Numbered from the stretch's first letter, positions 8,341 through 16,113 are shown. The stretch is 18,158 nt of DNA from Armatimonadota bacterium (GCA_026419315.1 JANZZQ010000008.1:1-18158), one strand, 5' to 3'. Notes: generated by a model from the letters alone, not told the origin. Made by a program: numbers and translations.

Positions 8341-9316
8341 CCGCCACTTTGAGAATCCCTTGTTTGACGATGGCTTGAACGAGAGGAATTTTGTAGGCAT
8401 TTTGAGCCAGAGGTTGAGCTTTTGCTACGGAGGCTTTCGCTGCCTGCTCCGCCAACTCGGGTGTGATTTTCTTCCCTTTCAAAATAGCCTCCGCTTCAGG
8501 CGACCGCCAAGGTATTGGGGCAACCCCAGAGAGGACAATGCGAACATCTTCGCAAAGGTTGCCTCGTAGCCTCATAACTACTGCCGCACCAACCACTGCA
8601 AAATCGAAGGAATCTCTCTCCCTGAATTTCAAGTAAGTGCTGCGGGTATTGGGTGAAGGCGTTGGCACTTGGATTTCGGTCACGATTTCATCCGGTTCAA
8701 GAATTGTTTCGTGATCCAAACGGCGCGACGGCAAGACAAAAAATTCTCCCAAAGGCACAGAACGCTGCCCTCGAGGGGAAGTAATGGTCACAGATGCTCT
8801 GAGGGCAATAAGGGCGGGAGCGCAATCGGAGGGGTGGACGATATAACAAGGTCCGCCACCAAGAATCGCGTGAAATTTGTTTTCGCCGTTATAGGCGAAG
8901 CAAATGTGTCCACCCTTCTTCAAACACCTGGTATGTTCGTCGCGATAATACCAGCATCTCGGTCTTTGGCATAAGTTCCCGCCTATCGTTCCGATATTCC
9001 GAATTTGGGGCGTTGCGACCGACTTCGCTGCTTCAGCCAGAGCCGTGTAACGCTGTTTGATGAGGGGGTGAGCCTCAATTTCCGCCAAAGTTGTGAGAGC
9101 GCCTAACCGCAACCCTTCCTTTTCGCTGAAGCGGATATAACTGAGATTGGCGACGCCTTTGAGGTTGACAATTTTCTGCGGGGAGATTATTCCCTCTTTG
9201 AGCTCACCCAGAAGGTCAGTTCCACCAGCCAAAATTTTCGCCACTTCCCAACTCCTTCCCAACTCGCGGATCGCTTCCGCCACCGTCGTGGGCTTGACAT
9301 ACTCGAATGCCCTCAT
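8327..9316 (-). CDS. FAD-binding subunit of a xanthine dehydrogenase/CO dehydrogenase-type molybdenum hydroxylase
   Basis: The protein has 329 residues. The ATG at 9316 is preceded by AAAGGGGG. The FAD-binding signatures are AGGTDLL (30-36) and TIGGNL (110-115). Between the FAD-binding part and the C-terminal CO-dehydrogenase flavoprotein domain, four cysteines (116, 121, 131, 139) lie in a short insert. Such an insert carries an extra [4Fe-4S] cluster in 4-hydroxybenzoyl-CoA reductase beta and PaoB/YagS-type subunits, so I expect a cluster here. This subunit normally passes electrons between a 2Fe-2S subunit and a molybdopterin subunit. Neither partner is encoded nearby: the next gene downstream is on the other strand, and the upstream gene is a glucosidase. 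The partners must lie elsewhere, or this is an orphan. It begins 55 bases after the end of the glucosidase reading frame. Confidence 0.87.
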   Translation of the reverse strand: MRAFEYVKPTTVAEAIRELGRSWEVAKILAGGTDLLGELKEGIISPQKIVNLKGVANLSYIRFSEKEGLRLGALTTLAEIEAHPLIKQRYTALAEAAKSVATPQIRNIGTIGGNLCQRPRCWYYRDEHTRCLKKGGHICFAYNGENKFHAILGGGPCYIVHPSDCAPALIALRASVTITSPRGQRSVPLGEFFVLPSRRLDHETILEPDEIVTEIQVPTPSPNTRSTYLKFRERDSFDFAVVGAAVVMRLRGNLCEDVRIVLSGVAPIPWRSPEAEAILKGKKITPELAEQAAKASVAKAQPLAQNAYKIPLVQAIVKQGILKVAAQTE

Positions 9317-9371
9317 CTTTGTAGCCCCCTTTCAGAACACGCTTACGGAAATAAGTTTGACACATCCAACT

Positions 9372-10130
9372 TCACCTTTCATCCCACAAAGGTGGGGGCA
9401 ACCGACCTTCAATTCTTTCGGCCCAAACCCTCAAAATCTCGGAAACACTCCACGCCTGTGCAAAGCAACCTCGCGGTTCGTGGGGTTCATCGCCGTCAAA
9501 AATTTCGGACACTTGTCCAACACAAGCCTCGCGCAAATGTTTGCGCAAAAAGTTTTCGAGCAAAGGACGAACTTTGCTTTGAAGCGTCCCCTCACCTTCC
9601 ACGAGAGCGACCGCATCAGAATACGGACCAAACCACCACGCCCAAACTGTCCCTTGATGGTAAGCGCGGTCGCGCTCATGAGGTGGTCCAACATATCGAC
9701 CAATGTATTTGGAGTCTTTGGGCGAGAGGGTCCTCAAACCACAAGGTGTCAACAGTTCAGCCTCAACGCGCTTCAAAACCAAACGTTCAGATTCCGGTGA
9801 CAACAAGCGAAACGGTAGGCTCAATGCGAGTAGTTGATTGCACCTTACCGATGGGTCAGGCTCGCCGTCAGGGGAGATGACATCAAACAAGCAATTTCCG
9901 CTCGAGTTCCAGAAGGTTCGTTCAAAATTTCGCAACGCTTTCTTCGCCCATCGGGTTGCAACTGCTTCTACCCTTCTATCGCCGACCTGCCTTGCGAGGC
10001 GAGCGATGATTGCCAAAGCGTTGCACCAAAGGGCATTAACTTCAACGGGTTTCCCGGTGCGGGGCGTCACTGGCTTACCCCAAACTTTTGCGTCCATCCA
10101 AGTCAACGCTTCAGGGTAGGCATTGGGCAC
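9372..10130 (-). CDS. Glycogen-debranching-type glucosidase, C-terminal fragment after in-frame stop
   Basis: These 252 codons complete the C-terminal alpha/alpha-barrel domain of the amylo-alpha-1,6-glucosidase (GDE_C) family. The conserved run LTWMDAKVWGKPVTPRTGKP lies at the start, VEVNALW follows, and HQGTVWAWWFGPY lies near the end. The frame is identical to that of the upstream fragment (10146-11384); only a TGA at 10148-10146 separates them. The GTG at 10130 has no ribosome binding site, so independent translation is unlikely. Added together the two parts give about 670 residues, the usual family length. The gene is therefore probably inactivated by a recent mutation, or read through, or affected by a sequence error at the insertion described nearby. 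Confidence 0.75.
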   Translation of the reverse strand: MPNAYPEALTWMDAKVWGKPVTPRTGKPVEVNALWCNALAIIARLARQVGDRRVEAVATRWAKKALRNFERTFWNSSGNCLFDVISPDGEPDPSVRCNQLLALSLPFRLLSPESERLVLKRVEAELLTPCGLRTLSPKDSKYIGRYVGPPHERDRAYHQGTVWAWWFGPYSDAVALVEGEGTLQSKVRPLLENFLRKHLREACVGQVSEIFDGDEPHEPRGCFAQAWSVSEILRVWAERIEGRLPPPLWDER

Positions 10131-10148
10131 TTGGCACTGGACATCTCA
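10118..10148 (-). repeat. Heptamer repeat within an apparent 27-nt insertion carrying TGA
   Basis: On the plus strand three imperfect heptamers follow each other at 10118-10138: AGGCATT, GGGCACT, TGGCACT. They lie next to the in-frame TGA (10148-10146) of the debranching enzyme gene. In this family about five residues join the Gly after DPDDGLL to LTWMDAK. Here there are 14 codons including the stop. Removing exactly nine codons (10148 down to 10122) would leave G-AYPEA-LTWMDAK, the expected spacing, so the extra bases look like an in-frame insertion. Confidence 0.55.
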
Positions 10149-11384
10149 GCCCCAAACCAGTAAACCGTCATCCGGGTCAGTGTGGATTCCAAAGCGAGTG
10201 CCATGCAAGTGGTAAACCAGGATTTCACAAAGCCGAGCCCAAAGCAAGTTCAAAATCGTTTTGTCCCTCGTATAGCGCAAGTAGCGGTAAAGCGCAATGA
10301 CAAACCAAAGGGTCGCATCCACAGTGTTGTAAGCGGGTTTTTCGCCACTTTCGGGAAAGAAGTTCGGGACCATCCCCTCAGAGAAGTAACGAGCGAATGT
10401 CAGCAAAATTTCACGGGCGACCGAAAACCTTTCAGTAACAAGCGTCAATCCGGGCAAAGCAATGAGGGCATCGCGTCCCCAATCGGTGAACCAAGGGTAA
10501 CCTGCGATTATCGTTTTCGTTCCCGTTGACGAACGCAAGGCAACATAGTCGTCAGCTGCCCGAAACAGAATTGTCAATAACTCCCGCCCATTTGCCTTCG
10601 CCGCAATTTGTTCCCTGCGCCTCTTTTCATAAGCTTCAAACTCCGGCACCACTTTCACATCATGCGGCTCAACCGACGCGACAATGTCGAGGTATCCTTC
10701 GGCTTCAAATCGTTTGAAGATTGTCCCAACGCAGAAAAGGGACTCAACATCGTCCAAGCCCCGTTCCGTTTCAACCGGAAGCCAAAAGTTGTGCCACCAA
10801 TTACCTTCTACCCGAAAGTTGTCGCCATTGTGGGCGAAGTGGCAAATCGGGGGCTGGGAATCAGAAGTGGGGTGAATTGAAATACAGCCGCTTGACATTT
10901 TCACAATGAAAGGCACAACGGGTTGCATTGTCCAGTGATGGTCTCGCCAAGCGACAAACAAACGCACCAGGAAAGTTAAGGGACGAGATGGTCGGACGAA
11001 ATAGCGGACGACGACGGTGTTGCTCATGTGGGGCATAAAAACGCGCTTGACAATTAATGCGTTCGGCAACTCGTAGCGCCACTTTGGACACCAATCCATT
11101 GAGAACTCCGTTGGTTGTGTCCATCCCGTTACCGTTCCATCTCGGAACAAATGCGGTTTGAGGTTGTGAGTTTGCCCGTCAACGCTGACTTGCTCATCGA
11201 TGTCGGCGAAAAGGAGTGTCCGCCGAGTTGGCGGTTGAAGGGATGCTATTAGCAACCCGTGATAGCGCCTCGTCCTAATCCCGGAAACGGTGCCCGAAGC
11301 GTAGCCACCCAAACCGTTTGTCTCCAACCACTCCAACTTAGAAGCGGTTTCAAAAGTCAATTCGCTTCGTTTCCACTTCAGCAC
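10146..11384 (-). CDS. Glycogen-debranching-type glucosidase, N-terminal fragment (interrupted gene)
   Basis: These 412 codons run from a GTG at 11384, with only a weak ribosome binding site, to an in-frame TGA. The N-terminal GDE_N-type domain covers residues 1 to about 260, with NGLGGYASGTVSG (23-35) and RRYHGLL (39-45). The catalytic barrel begins with GYPWFTDWGRDALIALPG (295-312), followed by ESGEKPAYNTVDATLWF (345-361) and HTDPDDGLL (401-409). The product would hydrolyse alpha-1,6 branch points in glycogen or similar glucans after the outer chains are trimmed. The TGA cuts the barrel before its conserved LTWMDAK strand, so the truncated product should be inactive unless the stop is read through. 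The gene is divergent from the sugar-binding protein gene across a 296-base gap. Confidence 0.85.
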   Translation of the reverse strand: MLKWKRSELTFETASKLEWLETNGLGGYASGTVSGIRTRRYHGLLIASLQPPTRRTLLFADIDEQVSVDGQTHNLKPHLFRDGTVTGWTQPTEFSMDWCPKWRYELPNALIVKRVFMPHMSNTVVVRYFVRPSRPLTFLVRLFVAWRDHHWTMQPVVPFIVKMSSGCISIHPTSDSQPPICHFAHNGDNFRVEGNWWHNFWLPVETERGLDDVESLFCVGTIFKRFEAEGYLDIVASVEPHDVKVVPEFEAYEKRRREQIAAKANGRELLTILFRAADDYVALRSSTGTKTIIAGYPWFTDWGRDALIALPGLTLVTERFSVAREILLTFARYFSEGMVPNFFPESGEKPAYNTVDATLWFVIALYRYLRYTRDKTILNLLWARLCEILVYHLHGTRFGIHTDPDDGLLVWG

Positions 11385-11496
11385 CTTACATCACTCGCCT
11401 TTCCCAAGCAAACGACGATTGCGGGTTGAAAAACTGGAAAGCACATTTTTTCGAGACGCCGAAAAATTTTAGCGGCTCAAGGGCGTCACCGTCCAA

Positions 11497-11563
11497 AGGT
11501 TTTTGCCGAAAATTCAGTGCTCGGCAAACCTGTCATTGCTCAACGGCTAAAGCCGCTGCCGTT
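11497..11563. repeat. Inverted repeats in the 5' region of the sugar-binding protein gene
   Basis: TTTGCCGA (11502-11509) is perfectly complementary to TCGGCAAA (11521-11528), with an 11-base loop. AGG (11497-11499) and CCT (11529-11531) extend the stem past a 2-base bulge. Next to it, CGGCT-AA-AGCCG (11544-11555) is a near-perfect palindrome, and AACGGC (11542-11547) can instead pair with GCCGTT (11558-11563). The block lies between divergent genes. It may be an operator cluster, a structured leader or a dispersed intergenic repeat. Confidence 0.5.
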
Positions 11564-11680
11564 TTAACCCATCCTCGTTTGTGCATCCTTTTCAACGACT
11601 GTGAAAGAATTATCAACGGCGTCACGGCGAATTTGTGGACCGGTTTCCACGGTAGCGTTAACCGAAAGGGGGCAACGAAG

Positions 11681-12631
11681 ATGAGGTCGCTATGGCTAAT
11701 CGGTCTGTGCGGGTTGTTTTTGGTAGGCGCAACCGCTCAAGCACCAAAGAAAAGTTACAAAATTGCGGTTGTGCCGAAAAGCGTGGCCTTTGATTTTTGG
11801 CTAGCGGTTAAGGCTGGAGCTGAGAAAGCGGGAGCGGAAGAAGGGGTGCAAATTATTTGGAAAGGGCCAAGCGACGAACGAGACATTGCAGGACAGCGTG
11901 CGATTTTGGAAAACTTCATCACTCAAAGGGTTGACGCCATCGTTTTCGCCGCTTGCGACGCGAGGGCGATGGTGCCCGTCGCCCAAAAAGCTTTGAAAGC
12001 CGGCATCAAAGTCATCACCATCGACTCAGGTCTTGAACCCGATGTTTCCCTTTGTTTCGTGGCAACGGACAACATAAAGGGTGGAAGGATTGCAGCAGAA
12101 ACGCTTGCGAAGTTGATTGGCTACGAGGGCAAAGTCGGCCTCATTCCCTTTGTTCCCGGCGCCGCAACCTCAATCCAGCGAGAAAAAGGCTTCAAAGAAG
12201 GGTTAAAGAAGTTCCCGAAAGTCAAATTGGTTGCGACTCTCTATTCCGAAAGCGATGTGGCGAAAGGGATGCAGGTGACCGAAAACATGCTCACTGCCCA
12301 CCCTGACTTGAAAGGGATTTTCGCCGCAAATGAACCTGGTGCTATCGGTGCAGCGAGAGTTTTACAGGCTCGGAAGTTATCTGGCAAAGTCAAGTTGGTT
12401 GCTTTCGATGCGGCCCCAACGGAAATTAAGGCGCTACAAGAAGGCACCATACAAGCTCTGATTGTTCAAAACCCGTTCAGGATGGGTTACGAAGGGGTCA
12501 AGATGGCAGTTAAGGCGCTAAGGGGCGAAAAAATCCCCAAGCGGATAGACACCGGAGTGACCGTTGTGACCATGGAGAACTTCAAACGGCCTGAGATTCA
12601 ACGGCTACTGTTCCCGCCAAAAGCCAAGTGA
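11681..12631 (+). CDS. Periplasmic sugar-binding protein of an ABC transporter (RbsB-like)
   Basis: The protein has 316 residues. I use the ATG at 11681, preceded by AAAGGGGGC, because the signal peptide starts there (MRSLWLIGLCGLFLVGATAQA, cleavage near residue 21). The longer open frame upstream to 11426 is the structured intergenic region. The mature protein has the two-lobed type I periplasmic binding fold of the ribose/galactose family: IAVVPKSVAFDFWLAVKAG (28-46), the ITQRVDAIVFAACDA strand (80-94), FVATDNIKGG (126-135) and VKLVAFDAAPTEIKAL (237-252). It should capture a monosaccharide or related solute outside the inner membrane. No permease or ATPase gene adjoins it, so it must work with a transporter encoded elsewhere. 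The next gene, a dehydrogenase, lies 129 bases on in the same direction. Confidence 0.87.
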   Translation: MRSLWLIGLCGLFLVGATAQAPKKSYKIAVVPKSVAFDFWLAVKAGAEKAGAEEGVQIIWKGPSDERDIAGQRAILENFITQRVDAIVFAACDARAMVPVAQKALKAGIKVITIDSGLEPDVSLCFVATDNIKGGRIAAETLAKLIGYEGKVGLIPFVPGAATSIQREKGFKEGLKKFPKVKLVATLYSESDVAKGMQVTENMLTAHPDLKGIFAANEPGAIGAARVLQARKLSGKVKLVAFDAAPTEIKALQEGTIQALIVQNPFRMGYEGVKMAVKALRGEKIPKRIDTGVTVVTMENFKRPEIQRLLFPPKAK

Positions 12632-12760
12632 CCTGCTATAAAGCCTTTGCAAGGTTTCTAACCCACGGTTTTTGGAAGGTAAGGATTCAGCCCGACCAAA
12701 AGATGTTCGGCGCCGCAAGAAAATTGCCCTTCAAACGAGAACCAGGAAGGAGTGGTGCAG

Positions 12761-13717
12761 GTGAAGTTGCTGATCACTTACGAGTTGACACCGCAACAAT
12801 TGGAACAAGTTCGTTTGACAGCTCGAGAGCATATGATCGTCTACACTCAGGAACGAAATGTCGCTCTCACTGAAGCGCAAGACACTGATATTGCCCTATT
12901 GGGCACGTTCGCAAAGGAGATTTTGGAAACGGCGACGAACTTGAAGTGGGCACACATACCTTGGGCGGGGGTTGACAGTTTAATTGAGGCTATACGAAAG
13001 ACACCAGCGGTCGTCACCTGCGGTAAAGGGGTTTTCGATGCCCCGATGGCTGACCATGTTTTCGCCTTGCTTTTAAGCCTAACGCGCCAAATCAATGTTT
13101 TCCTGAGATACCAAATCGCCGGCGTTTGGCGCCGTGAAGTTCCCAATTCATCCTTGACAGATTTGTGGGGAAAAACGATGGGCATTGTGGGATTGGGAAA
13201 CATCGGCAGGGAAGTGGCGAGAAGAGCATTTGCGTTTGGCATGAAAGTCCTCGCCGTTAAGAGAAAACCGAGCGCTATCTCGGAAGAACCAGTAGACGGG
13301 CTTTTCTTAGGCTACGAAGGCTTAAGATTGATACTCCCCGAGTGCGATGTCGTCGTCATCACTGCAGCCTTGACTCCTCAAACCCGATACTTAATCGGTA
13401 GGAACGAGTTGGCTTCAATGAAGAAGGGTGCAATCCTCATCAATGTGGCAAGGGGTGCGCTCATTGATGAACAAGCACTGGTGGAAGCCTTGAGGTCAGG
13501 ACACTTGGCAGGTGCAGGGCTTGACGTTTTTGAGAACGAGCCCTTGCCTCCCAACAGCCCACTTTGGCATATGCCAAACGCGATCATCACGCCTCATGTC
13601 GGGGGGCTCAGCGAAAGAACGCGCCAGCGGATCTTTGAACGCTTCCTCGAGAACCTTCGCCGATTCTTTGCTGGTGAACCGCTGCTTGGAGTGGTTGACA
13701 AGGATGCTGGCTACTGA
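12761..13717 (+). CDS. D-isomer-specific 2-hydroxyacid dehydrogenase, NAD(P)-binding
   Basis: The protein has 318 residues. AGGAAGGAG (12744-12752) is eight bases before the GTG at 12761, so I prefer that start to the GTGs at 12752 and 12755, which overlap the ribosome binding site. The nucleotide-binding motif is GIVGLGNIGR (141-150). The catalytic Arg231 (NVARGALID), Glu260 (ENEPLPP) and His279 (TPHVGG) of the family are all present. It should interconvert a 2-keto acid and a D-2-hydroxy acid, for example glyoxylate/glycolate or hydroxypyruvate/glycerate. Basic residues after the second Rossmann strand (VKRKP, 166-170) may favour NADP(H) over NAD(H). The substrate is undetermined. It follows the sugar-binding protein gene on the same strand. 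Confidence 0.87.
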   Translation: MKLLITYELTPQQLEQVRLTAREHMIVYTQERNVALTEAQDTDIALLGTFAKEILETATNLKWAHIPWAGVDSLIEAIRKTPAVVTCGKGVFDAPMADHVFALLLSLTRQINVFLRYQIAGVWRREVPNSSLTDLWGKTMGIVGLGNIGREVARRAFAFGMKVLAVKRKPSAISEEPVDGLFLGYEGLRLILPECDVVVITAALTPQTRYLIGRNELASMKKGAILINVARGALIDEQALVEALRSGHLAGAGLDVFENEPLPPNSPLWHMPNAIITPHVGGLSERTRQRIFERFLENLRRFFAGEPLLGVVDKDAGY

Positions 13718-13775
13718 AAAGGGTTCAGGCTTTTAGAAAGGCTTAAAACGACGTCAATTGCCGTTTATAGAGCTG

Positions 13776-13798
13776 ACAACAACGGGCTAAAATCCACT
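13776..13798 (+). repeat. Intergenic sequence with GGCTAAA core, candidate dispersed repeat
   Basis: The 162-base gap between the dehydrogenase and the tRNA-binding gene holds CAACAACGGGCTAAAATCC. Related cores occur at 11541-11555 (CAACGGCTAAAGCCG) and about 16014-16030 (CAACCACAGGCTAAAGCA). All three are intergenic. The match is short and judged by eye. Confidence 0.35.
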
Positions 13799-13879
13799 AC
13801 TGCTGTTGCCTTGCGGCAGGTCTGTGAACGAAGCGTTTTGTTGCGTTTGCGATGCAAGTTAAGACGGAGGTGGGAAACG

Positions 13880-14209
13880 ATGGCGGATGTCATCACGATT
13901 GAAGATTTCGCCAAGTTGGATTTGAGGGCGGGAAAAATTGTCAATGCACAAAAAGTTCCCGGGAAGGACAAACTTCTGGTGATGCAAGTTGATATCGGAA
14001 CTGAGACGAGGACGGTGGTGGCAGGCATCGCTCAAGAGTTTACTCCGGAAGAACTTATCGGCAAACAAGTCGTTCTCGTCGCAAACCTTGAACCAAAGCG
14101 AATTGGAGGTATTGTCTCCCACGGAATGATTTTGGCTGCTGGCGAAGAAAAGGCGCTCGCAATCGTTACCCTTGACAGGGAAGTTCCACCGGGCACGAAA
14201 GTTCGGTGA
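13880..14209 (+). CDS. tRNA-binding domain protein (Trbp111/MetRS C-terminal-like)
   Basis: The protein has 109 residues, the size of stand-alone OB-fold tRNA-binding proteins and of the separate beta subunit or C-terminal domain of methionyl-tRNA synthetase. The ATG at 13880 has GGAGGTG seven bases upstream; the open frame extends further back without a better start. The family pattern is clear: FAKLDLRAGKIVNAQKVPG (10-28), DKLLVMQVDIG (30-40), RTVVAGIAQEFTPEELIGK (44-62), VVLVANLEPKRIGGIVSHGM (64-83). The last motif usually reads S-x-GM with Gln or Glu; here it is His. It would bind the tRNA elbow non-specifically and may assist aminoacylation or act as a chaperone. The catalytic MetRS part is not in the window. 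The secreted-protein gene begins 21 bases after its stop. Confidence 0.87.
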   Translation: MADVITIEDFAKLDLRAGKIVNAQKVPGKDKLLVMQVDIGTETRTVVAGIAQEFTPEELIGKQVVLVANLEPKRIGGIVSHGMILAAGEEKALAIVTLDREVPPGTKVR

Positions 14210-14230
14210 TAGATTAAGCGCCAAACAAAC

Positions 14231-16006
14231 ATGAGGAAGACAAGCGCAGTAGGCAAATTCGTCTGGGCAGCAACTTTGATTTGGGTTGCCCTTCTGCCTG
14301 CAAACGCCGCCCACAAACCAGAAGAAACGTTCCTTTGTCAAGGGAACTGGGACGGCCAGCAGGAAGTGTTTTGGATTTTCGGTTGCGACGGGAAGACGAT
14401 GACCGTTCGCTTTCACCCCAATCGCTGTCAATTCCTCCTCGATGGTGAACCTTTGGGTTGGAGCGAACTGATTCCAACCCACCCAACACCGCCCGTCAAA
14501 GTGTCCCTTTACCGCAACGGATTTCGTTGGCTATTGATAACGGGGCGCAGGCTCATCGCTTTTGCCTTCGCCGATTTGATTCAAACGACCAGTTGGAGTG
14601 GAGCAGGGATTGAAACTTTACAACCTGCGTCGATTGTTTCGGAGCGATTTTGCATCCCGTCTGGAAAGTGGAAGCAAGTTGAGCTTGAGGACGGTTCAAT
14701 CGTTTTCGGTCCAACTGAGCAGATCAGGTTGGCTACATTCCCTTTAACTCCGGACGCAACGGACTTGACAGATGTCTCTGTTACCCTCCCGGTTCAGCCC
14801 AATGGGGCGAGGTCTATCGGTGTTGGTGTTTGTTGGGGCAATGATGGCGGATACTTATGGCGATGGGTTCGCCGGCGAGGTGAAGCAACTTGGCAACTGG
14901 CAATCGCAAAACCTTCGGATTCTGGATGGGAATTGGCGACCGTTCATGAGGAACCCGCTTCTGTCTCACCGATCGGTTGGCACCATTTACAAGTTTGGCG
15001 TTCGGGAGACCAAATTTGGGCTGGTGTGGACGGAGAAGTGCTGACCCAAGTTCGGGACAACCGCTTTGGGTTGGGACAAATTGTCATTTGGGTTGAAAGC
15101 GGCGACTTGCCTCAACCGCTCATCAAACCTGTCAAGTTGAACCGATGGTGGTGTGCTGCGTTTTCCCCAGATGTTGACACATACATCCCCTTCCCCACCC
15201 TACTTGGGCGATGGCAAACGAAGCCTGAAGGATGGACTCTCGTAAAAACGGCGAAACATCCTTTCGCTTTGGCTCTCTTGGGGACACCGGATTTACCTTC
15301 ATGGTGGATTGCGGATGTTTCGTGGCAAGGTAAGCCAATTGGGCTTGTCTTCGGGTGGCTTAACGAAAAGCATTACCATCTGCTCAGGTTGAGACCGTTG
15401 GAGAAATCGGAGACAGTGTCAATCCCGCATTCCGTTTTGGAAATCGTGGCCGTCCGCGATGGGCGTGAAAAGGTTTTGGACGAGTGGAAAATGTTGCTGG
15501 AGCGAAACAAGTTGTATCGGATGGCAGTTCAATTAACGGAGAACCGAATCACAGGGTTCGTTAATGGACTGAGTTTGGTCAGCGCTGAGGTTTCACCCGT
15601 AGGCAAAGTTGGTTTATGGGCGAACTCATCCTTGACGCTGCACAGGTTTTGGCTTCACACGGGAGGAGAGCAATTGGTTTCCCTGAGCCCTGAAGATGGT
15701 GGAATCCTTCATCCCGTCAGTGCCCCCCATCTTGTCGCCCATGAAATGGTCTCGCTCTCTCTTCCTGCCGGACTACCGCCGAATGTCCCTCTCAGCGCCA
15801 AGTTGAGCCAGGAACCAGTCACGCTATTTGTGGAGCGTCGAGGACAGCGGTTGCTGTTTCGCTTAGAAAGGCAGAGTCAATTGCTCGGCGTTACTTTAGT
15901 TCGTTTACCGCATCACACACCCATCACTATTCGGATGGAGAGGCGCGACCGATTGCTTTTGATTTGGCTTGACAATCAGCCCGTTTGGACCGTAAGGTTA
16001 CCTTGA
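14231..16006 (+). CDS. Secreted protein with repeated ConA/LamG-like beta-sandwich units
   Basis: The protein has 591 residues. The N-terminus is a Sec signal peptide (positive MRKTSAVGK, hydrophobic core to 23, cleavage near A26/A27). I recognise no named family with certainty. The mature part seems built of about four related beta-rich units, near 32-115, 135-310, 320-480 and 500-591. Each ends in a similar strand pattern around an Asp or Asn turn: FLLDGEPLGW (68-77), WAGVDGEVLTQV (263-274), ITGFVNGLSLVSAEV (440-454) and LLIWLDNQPVWTV (576-588). The alternation of Trp with beta strands and phrases such as WHHLQVWRSGDQIW (250-263) resemble LamG or DUF1080-type glycan-binding domains. No catalytic motif is evident. 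Surface carbohydrate binding is a guess. The ribosome binding site is weak, and the gene closely follows the tRNA-binding gene. Confidence 0.7.
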   Translation: MRKTSAVGKFVWAATLIWVALLPANAAHKPEETFLCQGNWDGQQEVFWIFGCDGKTMTVRFHPNRCQFLLDGEPLGWSELIPTHPTPPVKVSLYRNGFRWLLITGRRLIAFAFADLIQTTSWSGAGIETLQPASIVSERFCIPSGKWKQVELEDGSIVFGPTEQIRLATFPLTPDATDLTDVSVTLPVQPNGARSIGVGVCWGNDGGYLWRWVRRRGEATWQLAIAKPSDSGWELATVHEEPASVSPIGWHHLQVWRSGDQIWAGVDGEVLTQVRDNRFGLGQIVIWVESGDLPQPLIKPVKLNRWWCAAFSPDVDTYIPFPTLLGRWQTKPEGWTLVKTAKHPFALALLGTPDLPSWWIADVSWQGKPIGLVFGWLNEKHYHLLRLRPLEKSETVSIPHSVLEIVAVRDGREKVLDEWKMLLERNKLYRMAVQLTENRITGFVNGLSLVSAEVSPVGKVGLWANSSLTLHRFWLHTGGEQLVSLSPEDGGILHPVSAPHLVAHEMVSLSLPAGLPPNVPLSAKLSQEPVTLFVERRGQRLLFRLERQSQLLGVTLVRLPHHTPITIRMERRDRLLLIWLDNQPVWTVRLP

Positions 16007-16113
16007 GTTCGTCAACAACCACAGGCTAAAGCAAGCAGCAAGGGTGACCAAGTTTGGCAGTTTTTGAGCGGAGGCTGCTGTCAAGCGTTCGCTATCCCCC
16101 TCACCGCTTTTAG

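Noticed and set aside
9147..9800. Plus-strand open frame of 217 codons
   Set aside because: It lies opposite the conserved FAD-subunit and glucosidase genes, shows no family motifs and lacks a ribosome binding site; it is a shadow frame.
11426..11680. Upstream extension of the sugar-binding protein reading frame
   Set aside because: The signal peptide and ribosome binding site point to the ATG at 11681; the extension has unlikely composition and covers palindromic intergenic DNA.
13859..14482. Minus-strand open frame of 207 codons
   Set aside because: It is antisense to the tRNA-binding gene and the signal peptide of the next gene, with no recognisable motif.
16007..16113. Terminator between the convergent secreted-protein and aroF genes
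   Set aside because: Only scattered AGCAGC/GCTGCT complementarity about 40 bases apart is visible, without a T-run; too weak to call.
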